From Archangium_A sp035910535 (GTDB lineage: Bacteria; Myxococcota; Myxococcia; Myxococcales; Myxococcaceae): DNA of 64,000 nucleotides. Shown here piece by piece: positions 43,631-53,742 of the stretch. The stretch covers positions 71,569-135,568 of the forward strand of contig JAMHXF010000081.1 in assembly GCA_035910535.1 (NCBI GenBank), in the 5' to 3' direction. Under the pieces are notes generated by a model. The model was given only the letters and a program-made list of their open reading frames with translations, had not been told where the DNA came from and made no database searches. Numbering within the stretch: the stretch's first letter is position 1; the number at the start of each line of letters is the position of its first letter. A program made the position numbers and the translations under genes.

Positions 43631-43634
<4 letters not shown>
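42753..43634 (-). CDS. DUF58 domain protein
   Basis: A 293-residue protein of the DUF58/vWA-like class. The DUF58 signature is 'GMAFSEVRQYQPGDEVRTID' and 'WNVTARMNDAYVKVF'. A MIDAS-like 'LLVDVSASGSFGSGE' follows. It typically works with a MoxR AAA ATPase in chaperone or metal-insertion systems and in stress (Bat) operons. GTG start overlapping the MoxR stop. It has no membrane segment of its own. Confidence 0.9.
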
Positions 43635-44620
<986 letters not shown>

Positions 44621-44623
44621 CGT

Positions 44624-45964
44624 TCACCGCAGCTGCTGGAGCTTGTTGCGCGCGTCGGTCTGCAATTCAGGCCGCACGTCGGGCGCGTTGGAGGCGACGT
44701 AGCGCTGGTAGTAGGCGCGCGCGTCGTCGATGCGATTCATGCCGCGGTACGACTCGGCCAGCCCGTAGAGCGCGTCGGAGCGCGCGGGGTCCAGCTTGAG
44801 CGCGTACTGGTAGTCGACGGCCGCCTCCGCGAAGCGTCGCAGGCCGATGAGCGTCGAGCCGCGCGCCACGTAACCGACGGTCAACGACGGCTCCAACTTG
44901 AGCGACTCGTTCAAGTAGTTGAGCGCCTCGCCGTAGCGACGCTGCCCGATGAGCTGCACGCCGCCTTCGTAGTACTGGCGCGCCTGCTGACGCGTGGTGT
45001 CGGCCACGGGGCCCGTGCCTGGCGCCTTGTTCGCCTCTTGCGGCGAGCCGCCGCCGGCCGACGCCATCTTCTGCTGCGCCTTGGCGATGTTGTCGGCCGC
45101 GCTCTTCTTCACCGACGGGTCGGGGGAGAGAGTCTGCACGCGCTGCCAGCGCTCGACGGCCTGCGAGTAGTAGCCGAGCACCGCGTAGCTGTTGCCCAGC
45201 TTGAAGTTCGCCTCGACGTCGTTGGGGTTGCCGTTGACGGCGTCCTGGTAGGCGAAGCTCGCCTCGCGGTACTTCTTCTCGGCCCAGAGCTTGTCGCCCT
45301 CGAGCATCTTCGCGGCGGCGACGTTGCCGATGCTGTTCTGTGCGGGCGGCGCGGGCGTTTCAGTATTCGTCGGCGCAGGTGCGGCCACCGGCGCTGGCGC
45401 GACCGCCACTGGCGCGGGGGCCGGCGCGGCGGCCTTCAACGCGGCGATCGACTCCTTGGCCTTGTCGACCCACTTCTGCTCCGACGGGCGCTTCTCTTTC
45501 GCGAGGTACTTCTCGTACGCCGCGATGGCCTTGTCGTTCTGGTTGGCGCCTTTGTACGACTCGGCGAGGCCGTAGAAGCCGTCGGGGTCGTTGGCGTCGA
45601 GCGCCGTGTACTTCTCGTAGGCCGCAGCGGCCGTCGTGAAGTCGCTCGTCTTGCGCGCGGCGTAACCCAGGTTGAACCACGCGAGCTTGAACGCCGGGTC
45701 GGCCTCCGTCGCCGACTTGAATGACGCGATCGCCTCGGGCGCTTTCTTCTGTTTGAAGAGCACCGAGCCGTAGCCATTGAGCGCCGCCGCGTAGCCGGGC
45801 GTGGCCTTGATGGCGTCCTGGTACGCCGACGCAGCCTGGTCGAGGTTGCCGGCCGCGAGCGCCGCTTCACCCTTGTCGAATGACGCCTTGGCCGCCGGTG
45901 ACGGCGCCGCCGCGAAGACGACCATCGAGAGCAGGACGACCAACGAAACCAATACCTTGCGCAT
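44624..45964 (-). CDS. Secreted TPR-repeat protein
   Basis: A 446-residue protein with a signal peptide ('MRKVLVSLVVLLSMVVFAAA'). At least eight TPR units are seen ('AAYQKYTALDANDPDGFYGL'-type helices), split by an Ala/Pro-rich linker at about residues 175-210. The start at 45962-45964 is chosen because GGAG lies 9 bp upstream of it; an ATG two codons earlier is too close to the ribosome-binding site. TPR arrays mediate protein assembly in the periplasm. Coupled to the MoxR/DUF58 genes, as in Bat-type operons, where a TPR protein is a regular partner. Confidence 0.9.
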   Translation of the reverse strand: MRKVLVSLVVLLSMVVFAAAPSPAAKASFDKGEAALAAGNLDQAASAYQDAIKATPGYAAALNGYGSVLFKQKKAPEAIASFKSATEADPAFKLAWFNLGYAARKTSDFTTAAAAYEKYTALDANDPDGFYGLAESYKGANQNDKAIAAYEKYLAKEKRPSEQKWVDKAKESIAALKAAAPAPAPVAVAPAPVAAPAPTNTETPAPPAQNSIGNVAAAKMLEGDKLWAEKKYREASFAYQDAVNGNPNDVEANFKLGNSYAVLGYYSQAVERWQRVQTLSPDPSVKKSAADNIAKAQQKMASAGGGSPQEANKAPGTGPVADTTRQQARQYYEGGVQLIGQRRYGEALNYLNESLKLEPSLTVGYVARGSTLIGLRRFAEAAVDYQYALKLDPARSDALYGLAESYRGMNRIDDARAYYQRYVASNAPDVRPELQTDARNKLQQLR

Positions 45965-46079
45965 GTGCATGTTCTCCTTCAACGCACGAGGGGTTAGCAA
46001 AGTTCACCCCGGGGTGCGACCTCGGCAGACATTGGTTGATGCTCGAGGGTCACATCGATCACTCTCGAAGGTCACCACC

Positions 46080-46808
46080 ATGATGAAACCCCGAGCCTCT
46101 CTTCCCGCCGCCTGGCGTCAGGCGCGCATCGCCACTTTGCTCTGGTTGTGGCTGATCCCCGTCACCCTGTTGAGCCCCGACGGGCGGTTCCACCCCGACG
46201 TGCCTGCGCTCTTCGCCCCCACGCTCACGCTGCTGGTGCTGGTGGCCGCCGCAGCCTGGGAGCTCTGGGCGATGTCACGGCCCGACTCGAAGACGACCAT
46301 CGTCTTCTTTGGTCGCCAGAGCGACGCCGCTGAGTACGTCCGATTGCTCTCGGTGGCCGGCGTCGCGTGGCTCGTCTCGTCGCTCGGGTACCCCACGTTG
46401 TTTCGCGTCATCGAGGCCACCGATGGCTTCCTCGCGCCTCACCAACGCTGGCCTGCGTGGCTGCTCATCAACGGCCTCTTCACGCTCTTCTGGGTGTTGC
46501 TGGTGCTGGTGAGCGACTTCACGGTCGTCGACACGGTGAAGAAGACCGTCACGCACGTGTGCTGGTGGCCACGAGAGCTTCAGTACGACGAAGTCATGGG
46601 CCTCGGCACGATTCGCGAGGTCAACCGCAAGACGAAGGGCGAGCGGCTCTACCTCGCGCTCTTCCCAGTGCGTGGGCAGCCGTGGCGGCTGTTGCACTTC
46701 TGGGCCATGCCGCCGCATCAAATGGTCGACGAGATGACGCGCCTCACCGGCCTGCCGACGACTTCTTCTTCAGCAACGCCGGCAGGCTCAACACCCCAAT
46801 CGCGCTGA
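46080..46808 (+). CDS. Integral membrane protein, hypothetical
   Basis: A 242-residue protein with four predicted membrane segments (about residues 16-34, 44-63, 88-106 and 126-150). A cytoplasmic C-terminal domain of about 75 residues follows ('YDEVMGLGTIREVNRKTKGE') that could be PH-like. It begins Met-Met; either ATG (46080 or 46083) fits. Not recognised as a known family. Its last 65 bp overlap the convergent transporter gene, an unusually long overlap, and its Ser/Thr-rich end ('PTTSSSATPAGSTPQSR') may be a dispensable tail. Confidence 0.7.
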   Translation: MMKPRASLPAAWRQARIATLLWLWLIPVTLLSPDGRFHPDVPALFAPTLTLLVLVAAAAWELWAMSRPDSKTTIVFFGRQSDAAEYVRLLSVAGVAWLVSSLGYPTLFRVIEATDGFLAPHQRWPAWLLINGLFTLFWVLLVLVSDFTVVDTVKKTVTHVCWWPRELQYDEVMGLGTIREVNRKTKGERLYLALFPVRGQPWRLLHFWAMPPHQMVDEMTRLTGLPTTSSSATPAGSTPQSR

Positions 46809-47763
46809 CGACGAGGCCCGCGCCCACGGCCTCGCGCCAGTCGAGCGCCTTGCCGATGCCCAGGCCCCACAACGTCATCGTGGCGACGACCCCGGCGAGC
46901 AACGATGACGCGCGGTTCACCGGCACCGAGAACGTGTTCTCGCTCTTATCGAGCAGCACCAGCGCCCCGAAGATGCCGGTGCCCTGCGAGAGAACGCCGA
47001 TGAACACCGGCCAGAAGAACTGCGCGCTGAACGGCACCTCGACGAAGCCCGCCCGAACCGCCGCGAGCGGCCCGGTGCCGACGAGGGCCAGAATCGCCAA
47101 CGCCATGAACGCTGCGGGCGTCGAGACCAGCTGCTCTTCGACGAAGTAGCGGCGCGTGACCTCCACGTCGTCGCTCTTGGCGAGCTTCGACATGAAGCGA
47201 AGGCGAATGAAGTAGGCGATCAAGTACGCCGTGACGTCGGCGATGGCGACCAGCGGCAACGCGAAGTTCTCGTCGCGGCCGACCAGCGTGACCAGCAGCG
47301 AGCTCAACGTGAGGGCCGTGGCGATCCACGAAATAACCTGCACCTTGCGGCCTGAAATCGCGTCGACGATGGGCGCCATCGCCAACATGCCGCCGCGCAG
47401 CAGCAACATCATGAAGACGATGGACGTGCCTTCAATGGTGTACGCGAGCGTGGTGGTGGTGAGAATCGTCGCGCCGCACAGGCCCGACAGCGCCGTCCAC
47501 CGCGTGGGCACCGGAATCGAAAACGAGCCCACCTGCTTCTTCGTGGCGCTCTTCCACCAACCGGTTCCGAGCAGAAACGCCACCATCGCCAGGAACGACG
47601 CGAACGTGGACATCGGGAGAATCGACAAGCCACCCATGGGCTTGCCGAGGTGCCCGTCGGACAACGCCTTGGTGAGCGCAGAGTACGGCGCGTAGGCCGC
47701 GAAGTACCCGAAGGCCCACACCCAGATGCTGACCGACTTCTGTTTTGGCGCCGCAGAATTCAA
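46744..47763 (-). CDS. DMT/EamA-like membrane transporter
   Basis: An about 339-residue protein with ten predicted membrane helices in two similar halves, the drug/metabolite transporter layout. Examples are 'IEGTSIVFMMLLLRGGMLAM' and 'SSLLAGVVATMTLWGLG', with a C-terminal Lys/Arg tail. The start is uncertain. Longer readings lie in the preceding gene, so I place it at a TTG at 47761-47763, 33 bp after that gene's stop. No clear ribosome-binding site is present. It is likely an exporter or importer of a small metabolite. It is the last gene of the mobA/tkt operon. Confidence 0.75.
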   Translation of the reverse strand: MNSAAPKQKSVSIWVWAFGYFAAYAPYSALTKALSDGHLGKPMGGLSILPMSTFASFLAMVAFLLGTGWWKSATKKQVGSFSIPVPTRWTALSGLCGATILTTTTLAYTIEGTSIVFMMLLLRGGMLAMAPIVDAISGRKVQVISWIATALTLSSLLVTLVGRDENFALPLVAIADVTAYLIAYFIRLRFMSKLAKSDDVEVTRRYFVEEQLVSTPAAFMALAILALVGTGPLAAVRAGFVEVPFSAQFFWPVFIGVLSQGTGIFGALVLLDKSENTFSVPVNRASSLLAGVVATMTLWGLGIGKALDWREAVGAGLVVSAIGVLSLPALLKKKSSAGR

Positions 47764-47795
47764 GACGGCAAGTGTGTCACAAACGAACGCGACCG

Positions 47796-49352
47796 CTATT
47801 CGAGTTCCCCTATGAGTACCGCAGACCATTGCAGGCCCGGGCCTTTGCTCTGACACGTTGCGACAGCGACGCGCGGGTGCTTCGTAGCCACGAGATCTTC
47901 GAACTCTTCAGGCAGCGGGCCGTCGTTGACGCTCGCGCGATGCACGGCGTTACCCATCAACGCGCCGCGCACACCCTCGAGCTGCAGCGACTTCGCCAAC
48001 ACGCGCAGCTCGAGCTCTTCGACGTCGTCGCGGCAGGCGGCGTCGACGAAGGCCTGCAGCAGCGGCTCGACTTTCAACGCCCGCTCCAACGGAGGGCCGC
48101 CGAGCTCGCGGCGCCGCGCCATCAACGTGTCACGCAGGCGCTGCGCTTCGAGCGCAGCATCGAGCACAGGCACGGCGACGGCGACGACCTCCCACGCGAG
48201 CACGCGCCCTTCGTGCTGACTGAGCACCGGCGCCACCACCACCGGCGCGTCGCTCAAGAACACGCGCCGCCAGGAAGGCCGCAGCAACGTCTCGTGCACC
48301 AGCTCGTCGAGCGTGTCGGCGGTTGAAAACCGCGCCCACGCCTCGCGGCTCACCAGCCCCTGCGACGTCACGAGCTCAGCCAGGTTCTCGTCGCCCTGCA
48401 TGCCGCTCACGCCGCGCATCCCGGCGAGCTGCGCTGCGAGCTGCTCGAGGCGCGCGTCGCTCTGCGGAGCTGCGAGGCCCATTCGTCGCCGCTCTTCGGC
48501 GTAGGTCTGCATCAACTGCTCGGCCCATTGATCTCGCCGCGACGGGTTGGGCCTGGGCTCGCTCACCCACTTCGGCGGCGCGGCAGGCACCGGCACCCCG
48601 ACAGCGAGTGGAAACAACGCCACGGGCCGCCGCGCAGAAACGCCTGTCTCTGCGTCGACCTCACGGCGCAGCAGCTCGACGAAGCGCACGCCAGCCGTCG
48701 TAGGCCCGGGCAGCCGCAGCGCGAAGCCTCCGTTCGCGTCGAGCGGGAGCTGCGCCGCGCGCACGCGCACGCCGTCGTCTTCGAGCAGCACTTCGAGATC
48801 TTCGCCGGTGACTCGAATCGAGCCGCGCAGCTCCAACGGCGCGCCCGGTTTCAGCGTGCTGGGCACAGGCTCGAGCTTCACTTCGTCGTCGGCGGTGACC
48901 AGGGCCACGCCACCGGGCGCACCTTCAAAGCGCGCGAGCGCGTACGCCGTCGGCCTCGTCACGTCTTGCGAGAGCTCGTTCGCCCACGTCGACACCTCGA
49001 GCTCGAGCTGCGTCTCGACTTGAAACGTGCGCACCCGCGTCTGCAGCGGAGCGCCCACCACACCCGCGCGCCACAGCAACCACTGCAACAGCGAGTTCGC
49101 CGGCAGCACGCCGTGCTGCGCCGTCAGCTGCCCCACCGCGTTGGCCACCACCGCGAGCCTCGGCTCGTAGCGCAGCAGCTCTGGCGCGCGGCCCGTGAGC
49201 TTCGCGTGCAGCAGCGCGTTGAGCGGCTCGCTCGCCGTGCTGGTGCCGTAGCTCGACGGCGGCGCCAGCCTGGCAGCCGGCAACCTCCGATTGGGCGCCA
49301 CGGTCGAGCACCCGACGAAGACCAGCGCCGCCACCCACGCGCCGACCCGCAT
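47796..49352 (-). CDS. Hypothetical lipoprotein, 518 aa
   Basis: A lipoprotein signal ('WVAALVFVGCSTVA') is followed by a beta-rich N-terminal half and a helical segment 'RRDQWAEQLMQTYAEERRRM' with 'LEQLAAQLAGM' after it. That layout, together with 'TLLRPSWRRVFLSDAPVVVA', faintly resembles a CAP (SCP/PR1) domain ('N-R-L-R..G-L...L...A' plus a strand). The similarity is weak. The C-terminal 120 residues contain Cys and a helix, then 'VAVATCQSKGPGLQWSAVLI'. It is encoded between transketolase and the transporter, with 3 bp to the former. No function assigned. Confidence 0.65.
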   Translation of the reverse strand: MRVGAWVAALVFVGCSTVAPNRRLPAARLAPPSSYGTSTASEPLNALLHAKLTGRAPELLRYEPRLAVVANAVGQLTAQHGVLPANSLLQWLLWRAGVVGAPLQTRVRTFQVETQLELEVSTWANELSQDVTRPTAYALARFEGAPGGVALVTADDEVKLEPVPSTLKPGAPLELRGSIRVTGEDLEVLLEDDGVRVRAAQLPLDANGGFALRLPGPTTAGVRFVELLRREVDAETGVSARRPVALFPLAVGVPVPAAPPKWVSEPRPNPSRRDQWAEQLMQTYAEERRRMGLAAPQSDARLEQLAAQLAGMRGVSGMQGDENLAELVTSQGLVSREAWARFSTADTLDELVHETLLRPSWRRVFLSDAPVVVAPVLSQHEGRVLAWEVVAVAVPVLDAALEAQRLRDTLMARRRELGGPPLERALKVEPLLQAFVDAACRDDVEELELRVLAKSLQLEGVRGALMGNAVHRASVNDGPLPEEFEDLVATKHPRVAVATCQSKGPGLQWSAVLIGELE

Positions 49353-49355
49353 CGT

Positions 49356-51356
49356 TCAGCTCAGCGCCTTCTTCGCGGCCGCGACCACATGCGAGACGGT
49401 CAGCCCGTACTGCTCGTACAGCACCTTGTCGGGAGCCGACGCGCCGAACTCGTCGACGCCGATGCACTCGCCCTTGTCGCCGACCCACTCACGCCAGCCG
49501 AAGGTCACGCCGGCCTCGACAGACACGCGCGCCTTCACCGCCGAAGGCAGCACCGATTCTTTGTATGCCGCAGGCTGCGCGCGGAACTGCTCCATGCACG
49601 GCATCGACACCACGCGCGTGGGCACGCCGGCCTTCTCGAGCTCTTCTGCCGCGCCCACCGCGAGCTGCACTTCAGAGCCCGTGGCGATGAGGATGCACTT
49701 CGGCGCCGCCGACGCCTCGACCAGCACGTACGCGCCCTGATGCAGGCCCGACGCCGCGCCGAACTTCGTGCGGTCGAACGTCGGCACCTTCTGCCGCGTC
49801 AACACCAGCCCGGTGGGGCCCTTCGTACGCTCGATGGCGAAGCGCCACGCCTCAGCCGCTTCGTTGGCGTCGGCCGGGCGCACCGTGCACAGCCCGGGAA
49901 TGGTGCGCACCGCCATGAGGTGCTCGACCGGCTGGTGCGTGGGCCCGTCTTCACCCAAACCAATGGAGTCGTGCGTCCACACGTGCACCACGGGCAGGCC
50001 GTTCATCGCCGCCAGGCGCACCGACGGGCGCATGTAGTCGACGAAGCAGAAGAACGTGGCGGTGAAGGGGCGAACGCCACCGTGGTAGCTCATGCCGTTG
50101 GCGATGGCGGCCATGGCGTGCTCACGCACTCCGAAGTGAATGTTGCGGCCCTTGCCGGTGCGGCCCTCGAAGCTGCCTTCATCTTTGAGCACCGTCTTGG
50201 TCGAGCCGCCGAGGTCCGCGTCGCCGCCGATGATTTCAGGCACGGCCTTGGCGAGCGCGTTGAGCGACTGCCCTGCGGCGGTGCGCGTCTCCACGCCCGT
50301 GCCTGCGGGGAACGTCGGCAGCGCGAGCGCGTAGCCTTCGGGCAACGCACCTGACGTCACGCGCTCGAAGTCGGCGGCGAGCACCGGGTGCGTGGCGCGG
50401 TAGGCCTCGAAGCGCTGCTTCCACGCAGCCACGGCCGCTTCACCACGCGGCACCGCCGTGCGGAAGTTCTCGAGCGCCTCGGGGGGAATGAAGTACGGCT
50501 CTTCGTAATTCCAACCGAGCGCCTTCTTGGTGAGCGCGATTTCTTCTTTGCCCAGCGGGCTGCCGTGCGACGACGACTTGCCCGACTTGTTCGGCGAGCC
50601 GTAGCCGATGGTCGTCTTGACGATGATCATCGTCGGCTTGTTGGTTTCAGCCTTCGCGTCGGTCAGCGCCTTGTCGAGCGCGGCGAGATCGTTGTTGCCG
50701 TCTTGCACGTGCAGCACCTGCCAGCCCCACGACTCGTAGCGCTTGCCGACATCTTCGGTGAACGAGAGCTTCGCGGGCCCGTCGAGCGTCACGTCGTTCG
50801 AGTCGTACAGGCAGATGAGCTTGCCCAGCTTGAGGTGACCTGCGAGCGACGCGGCCTCCATCGCCACGCCCTCCATCACGTCGCCGTCGCCCACGAGGCA
50901 GTACGTGTGGTGATTGACGACCTCGAAGCCGGGCTGGTTGAAGCGCCCCGCGAGCGCGCGCTCGGCGATGGCCATACCGACCGCGTTGGCGTGACCTTGC
51001 CCCAGCGGGCCGGTCGTCGCTTCGACGCCTTCGGTGAGGAAGCTCTCGGGGTGACCCGGCGTCTTGCTGCCCCACTGGCGGAAGTTGAGCACCTCTTCCT
51101 TGCTCAGCGGGTAGCCCGTCAGGTGCAGCAGCGAATACAGCAGCATCGAGCCGTGGCCCGCTGACAACACGAAGCGATCGCGGTCGGCCCACTTCGGCGC
51201 GGTCGGGCAGTGCTTGAGGTGCTTCTGCCAGAGCACGTACGCCATCGGTGCAGCCCCCAGCGGCAACCCGGGGTGACCGGAATCTGCCTTCTGAATGACG
51301 TCGATCGACAGCGTGCGAATGGTGTTGATGCTGAGGACATCGATGGAGGCGCTCAT
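49356..51356 (-). CDS. tkt: Transketolase
   Basis: A 666-residue thiamine-diphosphate enzyme. The N-terminus is 'INTIRTLSIDVIQKADSGHP'. The TPP/Mg motif is 'LVGDGDVMEGVAMEAASLAG', with 'YDSNDVTLDG'. The pyrimidine-domain signature is 'GLGEDGPTHQPVEHLMAVRT'. It transfers two-carbon units in the pentose phosphate pathway in the cytoplasm. Full-length and unremarkable. It is in an operon with the FNHNIK protein and mobA upstream and with the lipoprotein downstream. Confidence 0.98.
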   Translation of the reverse strand: MSASIDVLSINTIRTLSIDVIQKADSGHPGLPLGAAPMAYVLWQKHLKHCPTAPKWADRDRFVLSAGHGSMLLYSLLHLTGYPLSKEEVLNFRQWGSKTPGHPESFLTEGVEATTGPLGQGHANAVGMAIAERALAGRFNQPGFEVVNHHTYCLVGDGDVMEGVAMEAASLAGHLKLGKLICLYDSNDVTLDGPAKLSFTEDVGKRYESWGWQVLHVQDGNNDLAALDKALTDAKAETNKPTMIIVKTTIGYGSPNKSGKSSSHGSPLGKEEIALTKKALGWNYEEPYFIPPEALENFRTAVPRGEAAVAAWKQRFEAYRATHPVLAADFERVTSGALPEGYALALPTFPAGTGVETRTAAGQSLNALAKAVPEIIGGDADLGGSTKTVLKDEGSFEGRTGKGRNIHFGVREHAMAAIANGMSYHGGVRPFTATFFCFVDYMRPSVRLAAMNGLPVVHVWTHDSIGLGEDGPTHQPVEHLMAVRTIPGLCTVRPADANEAAEAWRFAIERTKGPTGLVLTRQKVPTFDRTKFGAASGLHQGAYVLVEASAAPKCILIATGSEVQLAVGAAEELEKAGVPTRVVSMPCMEQFRAQPAAYKESVLPSAVKARVSVEAGVTFGWREWVGDKGECIGVDEFGASAPDKVLYEQYGLTVSHVVAAAKKALS

Positions 51357-51377
51357 GGCGTCGCCGTCTACCTCAAT

Positions 51378-51944
51378 TCAGCGCCCGTCACCCGCGAGGT
51401 AAGACAAGATCACCTCGTCGAGGCTCTTCTCGCTGATGAGATCTTCGCCGAAGAGCGTCTCGACACCGACGTTGTTCTCTTTCGGCTTCTCTTTGAGCTC
51501 TCGCGCCGCGAGCACTTCTGGAGGCACGACGGCGCCCGCCGCCGGCGCAGCCACGGTCGTCAGCTGCAACGGAGGCGCGACGACGGGCTTCGCAGGCGCG
51601 GCAGCCACAGCCTTCGCGGCGGCGGCGCCCATGTCGAGCTCACCGGGCTGGTACGCCGTCGCCGAGCGATCGACGTTGTCGTAGGTGCCGTTGATGAGGT
51701 TTCGCAGCATCTGCTTATGCTGCTCTTCCATCATCTCGCGCACGAGCTCGGCCAGGTTCTCGCTCTTGACGATGTCCGTGTACGAGGCCTTCTTCGTCGC
51801 CAGAATGTTCCCGCCGACGAAGAGGTGCGTGATGATGTGAGGGTTCGACACGCCCGAGTCTTCCGTCTGGACGTGGTACACCTTCCCCTTGTGTTTGATG
51901 TTGTGATTGAAGCCGGTAACGGCCTTCTCGAACGTCTTCACCAT
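51378..51944 (-). CDS. Conserved hypothetical protein with FNHNIKHKG motif
   Basis: A 188-residue protein. The first 75 residues are well-conserved in character ('GFNHNIKHKGKVYHVQTEDS' then 'NPHIITHLFVGGNILATKK', 'EMMEEQHKQMLRNLINGTY'), with the rest Ala/Val/Pro-rich and ending in a helix ('EKSLDEVILSYLAGDGR'). I recall this N-terminal pattern as widespread in deltaproteobacteria/myxobacteria with no assigned function; that is memory, not a search. It overlaps mobA by 7 bp and is 21 bp from tkt. Confidence 0.8.
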   Translation of the reverse strand: MVKTFEKAVTGFNHNIKHKGKVYHVQTEDSGVSNPHIITHLFVGGNILATKKASYTDIVKSENLAELVREMMEEQHKQMLRNLINGTYDNVDRSATAYQPGELDMGAAAAKAVAAAPAKPVVAPPLQLTTVAAPAAGAVVPPEVLAARELKEKPKENNVGVETLFGEDLISEKSLDEVILSYLAGDGR

Positions 51945-52549
51945 GGGGCGACCTGAAGCGGCACGGTACCTGTGCTCCTGTTGTTGCTGAAACCTTCGAC
52001 TGCGTTACGGAAGTCGGCTGGGGAATTCAAGCTCATCAACCTCTCCGGTTCATGCCACGCAATGGTGTCGAGGCGCGATGACTCGGCGAGAGATCGCATC
52101 GACGGGCACCCGTCGAGGCGCGGCTCCCAGTCATAGACCAGCGAGCGTCGGTAGAGCCCCACCAACGGCTCCAGCTCGCCGTCGCGCGTAAAGCAGATGG
52201 CGTCGGTGCCCGCGTGACGGTGCGCCCACAACGTCTCGACCATCTCACGGCTCACGAAGGGCATGTCGCACGCCACGATGGTGACCCACTCGGTCGTCGC
52301 CATGGCCAGCGCGGTGACGACGCCTCCCGGCGCGCCGCGATCAGGCAACAGGTCGGCCACCAGCGGCACGTCGAGGCGCTCGTACCACTCGGGGTGGTTG
52401 GTGCTGACGAACGCGGGCCCGCACGTGAGCTCCAGCAGGTGCTCGATGACGGTCTGCCCCCCGGGGAGCCGAATCAGGCCCTTCGGCATACCGCCCAGCC
52501 GGGACCCCTGGCCGCCGGCGAGCACGACCAGCGTGGGCGAGGCCCCCAT
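51938..52549 (-). CDS. mobA: Molybdenum cofactor guanylyltransferase-like
   Basis: A 203-residue nucleotidyltransferase. The GTP-binding N-terminus is 'VVLAGGQGSRLGGMPKGLIR', the metal/active-site Asp is in 'IVACDMPFVSREMVETL', and a C-terminal helix follows. It attaches GMP to molybdopterin in making the Mo-bis-MGD cofactor. The ATG at 52547-52549 gives the canonical start; longer upstream readings are antisense to the next gene. Other MobA-like nucleotidyltransferases cannot be excluded. It is divergent from the cyclic-nucleotide-binding gene with 94 bp of shared promoter region, and it overlaps the next gene by 7 bp. Confidence 0.85.
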   Translation of the reverse strand: MGASPTLVVLAGGQGSRLGGMPKGLIRLPGGQTVIEHLLELTCGPAFVSTNHPEWYERLDVPLVADLLPDRGAPGGVVTALAMATTEWVTIVACDMPFVSREMVETLWAHRHAGTDAICFTRDGELEPLVGLYRRSLVYDWEPRLDGCPSMRSLAESSRLDTIAWHEPERLMSLNSPADFRNAVEGFSNNRSTGTVPLQVAPW

Positions 52550-52643
52550 CTTGACGGATGTGTCATGACTTCCGTACACGGTGTCCCACAGCATCCCACC
52601 GTTTCGCGCCGTGCCCAGTTTCTGACCGCCGAAGGAGCCGTAC

Positions 52644-53708
52644 ATGTCCGAGCAACCGTTGCCCCGCAGCGTGCCCCGTGAAGTGAGGTCGCGTGTTGCA
52701 GTGCCGGTTCCTCCGCCCATGTTGAAGCCTTCGCTGATTCCGGTCGACGTCATGCAAGACGTCGCGCGTGAAGCGCAGCGCCGCGGGTACGACGAGTCCT
52801 TCGACACCGACCCGCGCACGGCGCAGATGCAGCTCGCCGACCCAGTGCATGGCACCGTCACCGCCGACGTCGAGGTCGCGTACTTCGCGCTGACGCAGGT
52901 GCCGCTGTTCCGCGAGCTGCCGGTCGACTCGCTGGAGGCGATGTCGAGCGGCGCGATTCAGCTCGAAGTGCCAGACGGTGAGCTGCTGTTCCGCGAAGGT
53001 GATGAAGCCACCAGCTTCTTCGTGGTGGTCGACGGCACGCTCGAATTGCTGCGCCACAAAGACGGCCGCGAGGTCGCGCTGCGCCACGCCGCCAAGGGTG
53101 AAGCGTTCGGGCTGTTCGGCCTCTTTTCTGCGCAGCTGCGGGCGGCTTCGGCGCGCGCCATCGGCGACTGCACGATTCTCGAGATCTCCGCCGAGCGGCT
53201 GCAGGCGTTGCTGGCGGCAGACGAAGTGCTGCACCAGCGACTGCTGGGCTTCTACCGCGAGCGGCTGGTCGAGGGCTTCATGGCCTCGCGGCTGTTCGGC
53301 GACATCGACTCCATCGCGCGGGCGCGCCTCATCGGCCGCTTCTCGAACAAAGAGCTCGAGCCCAAACAGGCGCTGCTCAACCCCGGCGAGGTCTCGAACC
53401 TCATCGCGGTGGTGACGCACGGGCGCCTGATTCTCGAAGATCGCAGCCGCCTGGGTCAGTCGCCCCGCCACTTCGAAGTGACGCAGGGCCAGTTCGTGGC
53501 CATCACGTGCGCGATGTCGGGCCTGCCTTCGAAGCTGCGCGTATTGGCTCCCGAATACGCGACGATTTCGGTGCTCGAGCACAAAGACCTGATGGAGCTG
53601 ATGCGCGACTACCCGGCGCTGCGCTCTCTGCCCGCGCGGCTGCCGAACTTCGCGCGCGCGCTCGACCGCGACGTGTTCTGTGGCGGCACCGGCGTTCCCG
53701 GGCTCTGA
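52644..53708 (+). CDS. Cyclic nucleotide-binding domain protein
   Basis: A 354-residue soluble protein. A clear cNMP-binding (CRP-like) fold spans about residues 75-195 ('LPVDSLEAMSSGAIQLEVPD', 'GDEATSFFVVVDGTLELLRH'). A second, more degenerate copy spans about 210-345 ('FGDIDSIARARLIGRFSNKE', 'EVSNLIAVVTHGRLILEDRS'). There is no DNA-binding helix-turn-helix, so it is not a CRP-type transcription factor. It may act as a sensor for a partner protein. The first 45 residues are Pro/Val-rich and probably flexible. It stands alone, with the M50-like gene 34 bp downstream. Confidence 0.8.
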   Translation: MSEQPLPRSVPREVRSRVAVPVPPPMLKPSLIPVDVMQDVAREAQRRGYDESFDTDPRTAQMQLADPVHGTVTADVEVAYFALTQVPLFRELPVDSLEAMSSGAIQLEVPDGELLFREGDEATSFFVVVDGTLELLRHKDGREVALRHAAKGEAFGLFGLFSAQLRAASARAIGDCTILEISAERLQALLAADEVLHQRLLGFYRERLVEGFMASRLFGDIDSIARARLIGRFSNKELEPKQALLNPGEVSNLIAVVTHGRLILEDRSRLGQSPRHFEVTQGQFVAITCAMSGLPSKLRVLAPEYATISVLEHKDLMELMRDYPALRSLPARLPNFARALDRDVFCGGTGVPGL

Positions 53709-53742
53709 AACAAGAACCGTCGGGCAGGCGTTCAAGCGTCGA

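Noticed and set aside
47764..47856. Longer N-terminus for the EamA-like transporter, from ATG 47856
   Set aside because: It lies in the coding part of the upstream lipoprotein gene and begins with a hydrophilic stretch not seen in the family; the first membrane helix is preserved with the shorter start.
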